NCBI GenBank assembly: GCA_019115685.1
Contig: DXDC01000344.1
Span: forward strand, 1-6,446
Origin: Candidatus Agrococcus pullicola
GTDB taxonomy: Bacteria; Actinomycetota; Actinomycetes; Actinomycetales; Microbacteriaceae
Direction: 5' to 3'
Length of the DNA: 6,446 nucleotides
The notes under the pieces are model-generated. The model was given only the letters and a program-made list of their open reading frames with translations. It was not told where the DNA came from and searched no databases. Positions 1-6,138 of the stretch are shown here, piece by piece. The number at the start of each line of letters is the position of its first letter. Positions within the stretch are counted from its first letter, which is position 1. The position numbers and the translations under genes are program-made.

Positions 1-1121
1 ACCGAGTTATCGAATGCCGGATCCCCGGCCGCTCCCACCCAGTCGCCGAACGCGAGCGCTACGGTTTGGGTCGAGCCGTCTTCGAAGTGCAGCGTGACCT
101 CTTGGTCGCGATCGCCCTCGTTGGCCATGCCGATGAAGGCGATTTCCGTCGCGCCGTCGCCGAGGTCGACCCAGACCGTCTGGCCTTCGCCGGTGATGTT
201 GTCGGGTTCACCCGGCTCAACGTCGGGCAGGTCGAAGGTGAGGTCGGTGCCGTCGAGCTCGTGCGTCTCGCCCTGCGTGAATTCGTCTTCAGCGAGCTTC
301 GTCCTGTCGTAGCCGTAGTGCTGCCCGTCGCAATCGGGAGCCACTTCACCGACGTCGCCGATGCAGACCACGTTGAACATGCCCTCGAGCGTGTAATCGC
401 GCACGACGTGCACGGTCGTCGACGTCGCTGCGGTATTGCCCGACGAGTCACTCACGGAAACGCCGACGGTGTAGGTACCGGGGGCGTCGAACGTGTGCGG
501 GGCAGTGACCGTCCACGCGCCGAGGCCGTCGCGAGTGAGCGTGACGTCCTCGGCCTGTGCGCCGTCGCCGAAGTCAACGGTCACCGTGTAGCCGTCGGCA
601 GTGTCCTCCTGGCCGACGATCGTCGCCAGTGCTCCGGTGAACTCGTCGTCAACGGACACGGTCTGTTCGGATGCGGGCCGCACATCCAGATCGGCATCGC
701 CCGCGGAACGCGCGTAGAGTTCGACCTCGGCGAGCCGCAACTCGCCCTCGCCTGAACTGACCTCCAATTTGAAGCTGGTGAAGCCGCTGGCATCGTCAAC
801 GGAGAACGGACGAGTTTGCGTTGACCACGAGAACTCTTCCGCTGCACGGCTGTCGAGTTCAACCCACGTTGAGCCGTCGACCGAACCCGACAGCGTCCAT
901 GACTCAGGCGTACCGTCGGTTTCCACGCTCGTGAGCGTGTACCGGTCAACGGCGACCGGCCCGGAATCCGAAGTCCACACGAGTTCCGCCTCGCCGGATT
1001 CGAACGTCGTCGACGAGTTCATGTTGTCATCGACCAGGGAACCGACGGGGGTGCCGTCTGTCGCTGTCAGGGTTCCGTGGTCGGGATGCGTCGCGTCAAC
1101 CAGCGGAGTCGGCACGTCCAA
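1..1121 (-). other. C-terminal accessory modules: discoidin-like, PKD, and a cut beta-sandwich domain
   Basis: Residues about 1153-1289 form a second discoidin-like module (LVDDNMNSSTTFES, then SWTLSGSVDGSTWVELD, then LRLAEVELYARS). Residues about 1303-1388 are a PKD domain, recognised by VDFGDG at 1334-1339 and HTFDAPGTYTV. From about 1391 comes a further domain with GEPDNITGEGQTVWVDL, a DGSTQTVAL strand and FGDW ending at W1513. It resembles the repeat module that in actinobacterial glycosidases usually reads FNNVGISDD then ADFDG. Here the matching positions read MFNVVCIGDV and PDCDGQ, placing C1405 and C1416 close together. The window ends about 12 residues after W1513. Confidence 0.75.
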
Positions 1122-4100
1122 GTCCTCGGTCAGGTCCTTTGCGCCCCAGTTTGATGGCTCATCCGACATTGTGAACGTCATCGTGCCGCCGTCGCGCAGG
1201 AGCTGACCGTCGAACGTTGTTTCGGTGATGGCGGTGCCGTTGATGTCGACGCCGTCGACATACATCGAACCGGTTGCCGCACCCTCGGACTCGATGGTGA
1301 TCTCTGTTCCCTCCACATCCAGCGTGATGCTGTCGAACAGCGGACTGCCGATGGTGTAGTTGCCCGAGCCGACCTCGAGTGGATAGAAGCCGAGCGCGCT
1401 GAAGATGTACCAGGCCGAGAACTCACCGTTGTCTTCGTCCCCGGGGAATCCCTGGCCGATGTCGTCGCCGACGAACATGCGCTGCTGGATGTCGCTCAGC
1501 ATCTCCTGGGCCATGGTCGGGTCGCCTGCCTCGGCAAGCACGTACGGGATGTGGTGGGCCACCTGATTCGAAAGTCCCAGCATGCCGAGTCGAACGTCGC
1601 GAGCTTCACGCGCCTCGTGGATGCCCGAACGGTCGGCTCTCTCACGTTCGTTGAAGAAGTCGTACAGTTCATTCAGCAGTCCGTCACGACCGCCGTACAG
1701 CGCAGCCATACCGTCCACGTCGTGTGGAGCGTGGAACGCGAAAGTCCAGCCGCTGGCTTCCGTGAACGCACCACCCCACGCCTTCTTGTCGAAGTCTGCT
1801 CCTTCGGGCCAGGATCCGTCTGCATTTCGTGCGGTGAACACTCCGGCGTCGGGGTTGTACATCTCGACGAAATTCTGTGCCCGGCCGTCGAAGTAGTCGG
1901 CTTCTTCCAGCAGTTGCTCGACGCGATCCTCCGGAGTGTCGGGATCCGCGGCGAGCTCCCTTGCCATGGTGGCGATTCCGAAGTCGTTGATGAAGCCTTC
2001 CAGCCCCCAGGATGCGCTTTCGTGCGTCGACGCGTGCGTGAATCCGAGGAAGATCGAGCGTTCCAGCCCCTTCCTGCCCACTGCGCTAGACTCCGGCAGC
2101 ACGGTGGCGTTCTTCACGGCCGCGTCATACGCCTCGAGCGCGACATCGGTGCTGAGCGAGCCGGCCATGTAGGCTTCGGCGAATGCGACGTCTGAGCTTG
2201 TTCCGGTCATCAGGTCGGCGTAGCCGGGTGATGACCATCTCGAAAGCCATCCGCCTTCGCGGTAGTGCTCGACGAATCCGTCGACGAGTTCCTCGGTCAC
2301 CTCGGGATACAGCATGGCGTAGAGCGGCCATGCCGTGCGATAGGTATCCCAGAAGCCGTTGTTGACGTAGATTTTGCCGTCGACGATGGTCGCGTTCGTC
2401 TCCGTGTCGCTCGCGTCGCCCGTCTGTTCGAACGGACTCGCGTACTGATACTCGGGCTGGTCAGCGGTGCCCACGTTCTCGAACTGCGAGTTGGGATACA
2501 GGTTCAACCTGTACAGGCTGGAGTACAGGGTGGTCAGCTGGACGTCAGTCGCACCCTGTACGTCCTTGATGACCGACAGTCGCTCATTCCAGGCGTCCTT
2601 GACAGCGGTGTGCAGGGCATCGAACGATTGTCCTTCGAGCTCGAGGGAGTGATTATGAGCGGCCTGATCGAGCGAGATCATCGAGGTCGCAATGCGCAAT
2701 TCGACGCTTTCGCCCTCTGACGTTTCGAACGCAGCGTACTGGGCATGTTCCCTGTCGCCCTGCGGAGCGTCCCCAGCGGTGGTCGGCGAGCCGTCGAACG
2801 TGCCGTAGATGAACATCCTGCTGCGACCCGGGTATCCCGAACCACCGTCGACCCACCCGGTCACGGTCCCGTCTGCAGCGACCTCCAGATTGGCCGGCCC
2901 CTCAACGCTGTCGATGAGCACGGAGCTCTCATCCCCGGTGAACGTGAAGCGGTACACGGCACCGTGGTCGGTTGGCACGGTCTCGGTGAAGATGCCGTTC
3001 TCGAATTCGACCGAGTAGATATCCGGGCGAGCCACCTCGTTGTCGTGCTGGAACTCGAGCCTGCGGTCGTTCAAACTGCTCGTCGGGTTGCCGTTATCCG
3101 CGGGCAGCACCGCGAGCTGGTTGCGGTCGCCCATCCAGATGCTCGGCTGGTGCGAGAAGCCGATGCCCTGGAGCGCCGGCAGGTTATTGGCGGTGTTGTT
3201 CTGGTGGTAGTGGTAGATCGTGCCGTGGTTGTCGGCGTTCGTCATTGGCACCAGGAAGTTGAAACCGTTCGGCCACGCCGCTGCCGGGATGTGGTTGCCG
3301 CGCGAGAATCCGCCGGTCGAGTTCGTGCCGCGTCGAGTGTCTACGTATGAGACCAGACCGTCTTCGGTGTCGATCGGATCTGCGTGATCGATAGTGACAT
3401 CGTCCAACCAGCCGCTGAATGCCGTGTCGCCCGTGGCGACCTCGACATTCTGCACGTCGTCGCCGGGGTGATCGTAGACGAATCGGATTTCGGTGATCGT
3501 CTTGCCCGCGAACTGGCCCAGGTCGACGGCAATCCTGTTCCACTGGTCGGGCCACAACTTATTAGCGTATCCCTGCGTACGGGCGTCGACCGAGTAGCCG
3601 TACGCGTCGGTTGCCTCGGACGCGGAAAGCGTGGAGTCGTCGTCGAACACGAGGTCCACTGCCACGAAGGTCGCGGCATACGTTTGCTCGCCGTCGAGGT
3701 TGGGGAAGATCGTGTACGAGAGTTCGCTGTCCTGCTCCACGGCGATGTCGAGGTCGTCATACAGCACGGTGGTGGATGCGGCGGGCCCGCTGGCGAGGTG
3801 ACGCCCGGAGTACTGCAGTGCCTGCAGACCGGTCCAGCCGACGTTCGTCTTGGCCGTGTACGAACTGGTTGGGCCATCGCCGATCTCCAGTCCGAGGTCG
3901 GACGGATCCACTTGCGCGTCCGCGTCGCCGATGAGGGTCCAGTCCGCGAGCTGAACGAGATCGACGTCACCGCGGACACTGCTGATATCCAGGCGATAGT
4001 AGGTGTACTCGGCGGTGGGCTGGTCGAGGTCGAAGGTCAGCGTTTCGTGTCGTGCGTCGAAACGAACATCAGACTGCTCGTCGATGGTCTCCCAGTCAGT

Positions 4101-4577
4101 ACCGTTCGTGGATCCCTCGATCGTGAAGGTGTCGGGGTCGCGATCTTCGGCGTCGTTGGCGGAGGTGAGCAGATACTGCTCGATGGAGTGCGGCTCCGAG
4201 AGTTCGTACTGCACCCACGCAGGATGCGAGAAGCTGAGCCACTTGGTGCCGGAGTCACCGTCCGCGAGGTTCTCTGCGATTTCGTTCGGGTCGTTCTCTT
4301 CGGAAGCGGTCACGGTTTCGACGGCATCATGAATGCTGCCCGGATGCCCGTGCTCACCACTCAGGTTGCTGGATTCGCCGGTGCCTTCGAGCACAGGGGC
4401 AGCGTCGTCGCTCTCGAACGAGGAGAAGAACGTGGTGGTGCTCTCGTTGACCTGGGCCAATGCCGGCGTCGCGCCCAGCGTTGACGCGGCAACGGCAAGG
4501 GCAATGCCCGATGCGTACATCGCTTTTCTGGTGGCTCGAGCGCGTGACTTGGAGGGCGTGTGCTGTGGGACCGTCAT
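1..4577 (-). CDS. Secreted multi-domain GH92 alpha-mannosidase (partial, C-terminus beyond window)
   Basis: The frame stays open from an ATG at 4577 to the left edge: 1525 codons and no stop. Family GH92 enzymes are calcium-dependent, inverting exo-alpha-mannosidases that trim N-glycans or yeast-type mannan. Seen: a signal peptide ending in ALA at residues 39-41, two discoidin-like modules (about 86-217 and 1153-1289), a jelly-roll-like stretch (222-405), the GH92 core (409-1144), a PKD domain (about 1303-1388) and a last beta-sandwich domain (from about 1391). Family marks include FTEASGW with E940, PHDV, NQVAHH at 1004-1009 and GDEDNGEFSAWY at 1046-1057. The start is chosen because AGGAG lies 5 nt upstream and the residues before the next Met (M20) supply the basic n-region of the signal peptide. 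It is divergent from a LacI-type regulator and has an operator-like palindrome near its start site. Any cell-wall anchor or further modules would be off-window. The linkage preference (alpha-1,2, 1,3, 1,4 or 1,6) cannot be decided here. Confidence 0.95.
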   Translation of the reverse strand, partial: MTVPQHTPSKSRARATRKAMYASGIALAVAASTLGATPALAQVNESTTTFFSSFESDDAAPVLEGTGESSNLSGEHGHPGSIHDAVETVTASEENDPNEIAENLADGDSGTKWLSFSHPAWVQYELSEPHSIEQYLLTSANDAEDRDPDTFTIEGSTNGTDWETIDEQSDVRFDARHETLTFDLDQPTAEYTYYRLDISSVRGDVDLVQLADWTLIGDADAQVDPSDLGLEIGDGPTSSYTAKTNVGWTGLQALQYSGRHLASGPAASTTVLYDDLDIAVEQDSELSYTIFPNLDGEQTYAATFVAVDLVFDDDSTLSASEATDAYGYSVDARTQGYANKLWPDQWNRIAVDLGQFAGKTITEIRFVYDHPGDDVQNVEVATGDTAFSGWLDDVTIDHADPIDTEDGLVSYVDTRRGTNSTGGFSRGNHIPAAAWPNGFNFLVPMTNADNHGTIYHYHQNNTANNLPALQGIGFSHQPSIWMGDRNQLAVLPADNGNPTSSLNDRRLEFQHDNEVARPDIYSVEFENGIFTETVPTDHGAVYRFTFTGDESSVLIDSVEGPANLEVAADGTVTGWVDGGSGYPGRSRMFIYGTFDGSPTTAGDAPQGDREHAQYAAFETSEGESVELRIATSMISLDQAAHNHSLELEGQSFDALHTAVKDAWNERLSVIKDVQGATDVQLTTLYSSLYRLNLYPNSQFENVGTADQPEYQYASPFEQTGDASDTETNATIVDGKIYVNNGFWDTYRTAWPLYAMLYPEVTEELVDGFVEHYREGGWLSRWSSPGYADLMTGTSSDVAFAEAYMAGSLSTDVALEAYDAAVKNATVLPESSAVGRKGLERSIFLGFTHASTHESASWGLEGFINDFGIATMARELAADPDTPEDRVEQLLEEADYFDGRAQNFVEMYNPDAGVFTARNADGSWPEGADFDKKAWGGAFTEASGWTFAFHAPHDVDGMAALYGGRDGLLNELYDFFNERERADRSGIHEAREARDVRLGMLGLSNQVAHHIPYVLAEAGDPTMAQEMLSDIQQRMFVGDDIGQGFPGDEDNGEFSAWYIFSALGFYPLEVGSGNYTIGSPLFDSITLDVEGTEITIESEGAATGSMYVDGVDINGTAITETTFDGQLLRDGGTMTFTMSDEPSNWGAKDLTEDLDVPTPLVDATHPDHGTLTATDGTPVGSLVDDNMNSSTTFESGEAELVWTSDSGPVAVDRYTLTSVETDGTPESWTLSGSVDGSTWVELDSRAAEEFSWSTQTRPFSVDDASGFTSFKLEVSSGEGELRLAEVELYARSAGDADLDVRPASEQTVSVDDEFTGALATIVGQEDTADGYTVTVDFGDGAQAEDVTLTRDGLGAWTVTAPHTFDAPGTYTVGVSVSDSSGNTAATSTTVHVVRDYTLEGMFNVVCIGDVGEVAPDCDGQHYGYDRTKLAEDEFTQGETHELDGTDLTFDLPDVEPGEPDNITGEGQTVWVDLGDGATEIAFIGMANEGDRDQEVTLHFEDGSTQTVALAFGDWVGAAGDPAFDNS
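1146..3353 (-). other. GH92 catalytic domain
   Basis: Residues 409-1144 (about 735, usual for the family) cover the N-terminal beta-sandwich and the (alpha/alpha)6 barrel. The start has the family form VSYVDTRRGTN followed by GFSRGNHIPAAAWPNGF, and W481 sits in PSIWMGDR. By motif alignment from memory with the structurally studied Bacteroides enzyme BT3990, E940 in FTEASGW matches the catalytic acid (E533), and D1047 and D1049 in GDED match the base pair D642/D644. The spacing agrees: 107 residues here against 109. The region 1004-1009 (NQVAHH) is where many relatives have NQP(S/A)HH or NEP(S/V)HH, a loop near calcium and substrate. All expected catalytic residues are present, so the enzyme should be active. 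Confidence 0.9.
3360..4322 (-). other. N-terminal accessory modules: discoidin-like CBM plus jelly-roll-like domain
   Basis: Residues about 86-217 show the F5/8 type C (discoidin, CBM32-like) pattern: NLADGDSGTKWLSF near the start, then WVQYEL, a middle strand of the form TFTIEGSTNGTDWETI, and a closing YYRLDI followed by LADWTLIG. Such modules usually bind sugars at the target surface. Residues about 222-405 form a second beta-rich segment (NVGWTGLQALQYSG ... LSYTIFP ... AVDLVF ... WNRIAVDLG ... FSGWLDDVTI) of the kind commonly found before the catalytic core in large actinobacterial GH92 proteins. The discoidin call is firm; a function for the second segment is inference. Confidence 0.8.
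4455..4577 (-). other. Signal peptide of the GH92 mannosidase
   Basis: Residues 1-41 have a long basic n-region (K10, R12, R14, R17, K18), a hydrophobic core from about A22 to L34 (IALAVAAS within it) and the cleavage motif ALA before Q42. This is a classical Sec-type type I signal peptide. There is no twin-arginine motif and no lipobox cysteine, so the mature enzyme should be released or wall-bound rather than a lipoprotein. Confidence 0.9.
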
Positions 4578-4582
4578 TGGTG

Positions 4583-4587
4583 CTCCT
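4583..4587 (-). promoter_or_regulatory. Ribosome binding site of the GH92 gene
   Basis: AGGAG on the minus strand lies 5 nt before the ATG at 4577. It is a strong Shine-Dalgarno match and fixes the start at 4577 rather than at the in-frame Met20. Confidence 0.85.
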
Positions 4588-4604
4588 GAGTTGACTTCGT
4601 CAGA

Positions 4605-4622
4605 TATGACATCGCTGTCATA
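4605..4622. promoter_or_regulatory. LacI-family operator (palindrome)
   Basis: TATGACATCGCTGTCATA has 8 of 9 symmetric base pairs matching, with a CG at the centre. The inner 14 bases (4607-4620) fit the LacI/CcpA-type pattern TGWNANCGNTNWCA at every fixed position. LacI-family dimers bind such sites by inserting a hinge-helix leucine at the central CpG. It lies just downstream of the likely GH92 -10 box, where a bound repressor would block transcription, and about 90 bp upstream of the divergent LacI-type gene. The likely binder is that regulator; a global CcpA-like regulator is the alternative. Confidence 0.8.
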
Positions 4623-4630
4623 CTGAGTGA

Positions 4631-4659
4631 ACGCTAGCACAGTGCAGGCACCCTGCCAA
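4631..4659 (-). promoter_or_regulatory. Probable sigma-70 type promoter of the GH92 gene
   Basis: On the minus strand, TTGGCA (4659-4654) and TAGCGT (4636-4631) are separated by exactly 17 nt. The -10 box keeps the key T, A and final T, and is preceded by TG one base upstream (extended -10). Transcription would begin near 4622-4626, at the edge of the palindrome at 4605-4622, leaving a leader of about 45-50 nt. The match is by eye and unverified. Confidence 0.6.
4644..4656. repeat. Short inverted repeat in the divergent promoter region
   Basis: GCAGG and CCTGC flank a 3-base CAC. The repeat sits in the -35/-10 spacer of the proposed GH92 promoter and overlaps the edge of its -35 box. It could be a second regulator site, but a 5-bp repeat in GC-rich DNA may be chance. 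Confidence 0.3.
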
Positions 4660-4677
4660 GGGAGCAAAGGCGGTCAG

Positions 4678-4706
4678 TACACTCAGCTGTAGCTTTCACA
4701 AGGGGA
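4678..4706 (+). promoter_or_regulatory. Possible -10 box and ribosome binding site of the LacI-type gene
   Basis: AAGGGGA (4700-4706) is a good Shine-Dalgarno sequence 5-6 nt before the ATG at 4712, which supports that start. TACACT at 4678-4683 is a plausible -10 element that would give a leader of about 20 nt, but no convincing -35 box lies at the right distance. The ribosome site is well supported; the promoter is weakly supported. Confidence 0.5.
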
Positions 4707-4711
4707 AGAAA

Positions 4712-5713
4712 ATGTCGACAACGCCGCGAGAAGTTCCAGCGAGATCAACGCTCGCGCAGGTCGCCGAACGGGCAAAAGTCAGCCTGAAAACCGCATCGCG
4801 CGCCCTGGGTGGTGAGGCCTATGTAAGTGAGGAAACACGTCAGCGAGTCTTGACGGCGGCGACAGATCTGGGCTATCAGCGCAACTCAGCCGCCAGCCTG
4901 CTCGCCAGCGGTCGGCTCGCGATCTCAATCGGGCTCATTACGGGAGACTTCGCGAATCCCTTCTACTCGGCCCTCGCGGCCGCCATTGAAGACGAGGTTC
5001 GCCCTCGAACCATCCATCTGTCGGTCGCCAACTCTCGCGAATCCGCGGAGCAGGAGCGATTCCTGGCTCAAGATCTCGCCGACAGGCAAGCACAGGCACT
5101 GATCGTGGTCTCGGCGCTGCAGGATCATGCCGCGTACTCGCGGTTGCAGTCGCGCGGCATAGCGGTTGTCTTCGCCGATCGGGCCGCCGTGAACATCAAC
5201 GCCGACTCGGTCGTCTTCGACAACCGAGAGGGCGGCCGCCTGGCCGCTCGGCACCTGCTCGACGCCGGTCATTCCAGGATCGCGCTCATCGGCGATTACG
5301 AGTGGCTCCCCACCTATCGGGAACGAAAAGCCGGCATGGCGGAGGTGCTCGACGCGGCCGGCGTGCAGTGGCGCGATCTTATTCGTAACGACGCTCACGA
5401 AGCGCTCGAGGCGCGCAAGCTACTCAGTGAGCTGCTCGAGTTGGAAGACCCACCAACCGCTGTCGTGGCGGGCAATAACCGCAGCTTGCTCGGCCTAACG
5501 CAAGAACTCGCTGCGCGTAAGAATCAGCAGGCTCCCGCAGTGCTCGGCTTTGACGATCCGGAGTGGGCCCAGGTACTCGGCATCACCGTCGTGTCGGGCG
5601 ACGTTACCGAGATGGGGCGAGCCGCGGCCCGGCTCGCCTTGCTGCGCATGAACGACCGTTCTCGACCGAGCGAGAAGGTCGTGATTCCGATGCGCCTGAT
5701 CAAGCGCGACTAG
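4712..5713 (+). CDS. LacI-family transcriptional regulator, likely repressor of the GH92 gene
   Basis: This is a 333-residue protein of normal LacI-family length. An N-terminal helix-turn-helix (about residues 13-58: TLAQVAERAKVSLKTASRAL, then SEETRQRVL and LGYQRN) is followed by a hinge helix (59-66, AASLLASG). A periplasmic-binding-protein-like sensor domain runs from about 70, starting ISIGLITGDFANPFYSAL. Later family marks are VVFDNREGG, LLDAGHSRIALIG, LGFDDPEWA and DVTEMGRAAA. The specificity pair of the recognition helix (Tyr17-Gln18 in LacI) is L25-K26 here. Members bind palindromic DNA as dimers and usually let go when a sugar binds. The gene is divergent from the GH92 mannosidase, and a matching operator lies between them, so local control is likely. 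The inducer is unknown; a mannose-containing sugar is inferred only from context. It has its own ribosome site and a downstream terminator, so it is probably monocistronic. Confidence 0.93.
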   Translation: MSTTPREVPARSTLAQVAERAKVSLKTASRALGGEAYVSEETRQRVLTAATDLGYQRNSAASLLASGRLAISIGLITGDFANPFYSALAAAIEDEVRPRTIHLSVANSRESAEQERFLAQDLADRQAQALIVVSALQDHAAYSRLQSRGIAVVFADRAAVNINADSVVFDNREGGRLAARHLLDAGHSRIALIGDYEWLPTYRERKAGMAEVLDAAGVQWRDLIRNDAHEALEARKLLSELLELEDPPTAVVAGNNRSLLGLTQELAARKNQQAPAVLGFDDPEWAQVLGITVVSGDVTEMGRAAARLALLRMNDRSRPSEKVVIPMRLIKRD

Positions 5714-5730
5714 ACGGCTGTAGCGCGCAA

Positions 5731-5760
5731 GAACGCATCCCGCGGGGAGCGTTCGTTTCC
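5731..5760 (+). terminator. Rho-independent terminator after the LacI-type gene
   Basis: GAACGC pairs with GCGTTC (5731-5736 with 5749-5754). Inside, TCCC pairs with GGGA (5738-5741 with 5745-5748) around a GCG loop, with one bulged A at 5737. The tail GTTTCCTT is short in T but typical of GC-rich genomes. It begins 17 nt after the stop codon and lies between convergent genes. The minus-strand tail has few T, so it should mainly stop plus-strand transcription, though the stem may act both ways. Confidence 0.75.
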
Positions 5761-5770
5761 TTGGGCAATT

Positions 5771-6050
5771 TCAGGCAGCCTCGAGTCGAGAAGTCGGCTT
5801 CGAGCAGATCATGTGTGTCGGTTTGCCGGGCCCGCCTCGTTTGATGACGTGATCATTCAGCGGCTGTTTGCAGTTAGGGCACTCGGGATCCTTCGGCGGT
5901 ACGTACGTCTGATCGTTCGCGACCCCCCAAAGCCGCCGGTCCGATGACGTTGTACAAGAACCGCAGAACTGCGGCGCGCGTGCCGGGGATACCATCCCAC
6001 GGGCTCGGATGCCACAGGTGCAGCTTCTTCTGCTTCTTCTCTTTGCCCAC
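5771..6050 (-). pseudogene. Small lysine-rich protein with CxxC zinc-ribbon-like end, frameshifted
   Basis: Reading from GTG at 6050 gives a basic N-terminus (GKEKKQKKLHLWHPSPWDG, then IPGTRAAVLRFLYNVIGPAAL). This frame then degrades and stops at 5876-5874 after 58 residues. The frame ending at TGA 5773-5771 carries a sensible C-terminus (TYVPPKDPECPNCKQPLNDH, then VIKRGGPGKPTHMICSKP). The two join if one G is removed from the G6 run (plus-strand C at 5923-5928), giving 92 residues. I associate the LHLWHPSPWDGIPGTR-type start with small conserved actinobacterial proteins of unknown function; this is memory, not a search. CPNC plus a later H and C could bind zinc. No clear Shine-Dalgarno precedes the GTG, and an in-frame TAA lies just upstream. 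The break may be a sequencing error, a true null mutation or recoding. Confidence 0.7.
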
Positions 6051-6138
6051 AAATTAACAGTAGCAGTAATACTTCGTGCACTAATTAATTCTCAGACTGG
6101 TGCTTTAGCCCTTTCCGCGCGCCATGGGCTGCCTACGG
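6051..6138. other. AT-rich intergenic region between the MarR-like gene and the small gene
   Basis: This 88-bp gap contains an AT-rich stretch (about 6051-6100, with TTAATTAG and AATTAATT) that stands out against the GC-rich surroundings. It probably holds the promoter of the small minus-strand gene. TACTGT, ending 6 nt before the GTG, could serve as a -10 box for a leaderless transcript. AGTAATACT is a short palindrome within it. I find no convincing -35 box and no strong terminator for the MarR-like gene. Confidence 0.4.

Noticed and set aside
66..755. Plus-strand open frame of 229 codons opposite the mannosidase C-terminus
   Set aside because: Antisense to the PKD and last beta-sandwich domains; composition is typical of a shadow frame and no motif is recognisable.
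1551..2195. Plus-strand open frame of 214 codons opposite the catalytic core
   Set aside because: Antisense to the conserved GH92 active-site region, with no domain-like pattern.
3384..4484. Plus-strand open frame of 366 codons opposite the mannosidase
   Set aside because: It lies fully antisense to the GH92 frame, which has clear domain motifs. The translation is Val/Arg/Gly-rich with no recognisable domain, as expected for an antisense frame in GC-rich DNA.
4591..4596. TTGACT as a plus-strand -35 box for the LacI-type gene
   Set aside because: The hexamer is good, but no acceptable -10 box follows at 16-18 nt; the best candidate (CATACT) is 22 nt away.
4925..5398. Minus-strand open frame of 157 codons opposite the LacI-type gene
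   Set aside because: The plus strand clearly encodes the LacI-family sensor domain; this frame is its shadow.
5563..5844. Plus-strand open frame overlapping the end of the LacI-type gene, the terminator and the small gene
   Set aside because: It runs through a strong hairpin terminator and is antisense to the CxxC-encoding segment; the translation shows no pattern.
6021..6042. CTTCTT-type tandem repeat
   Set aside because: It is the coding sequence for the lysine-rich head (KEKKQKK) of the small protein, so the repetition is explained by codon use.
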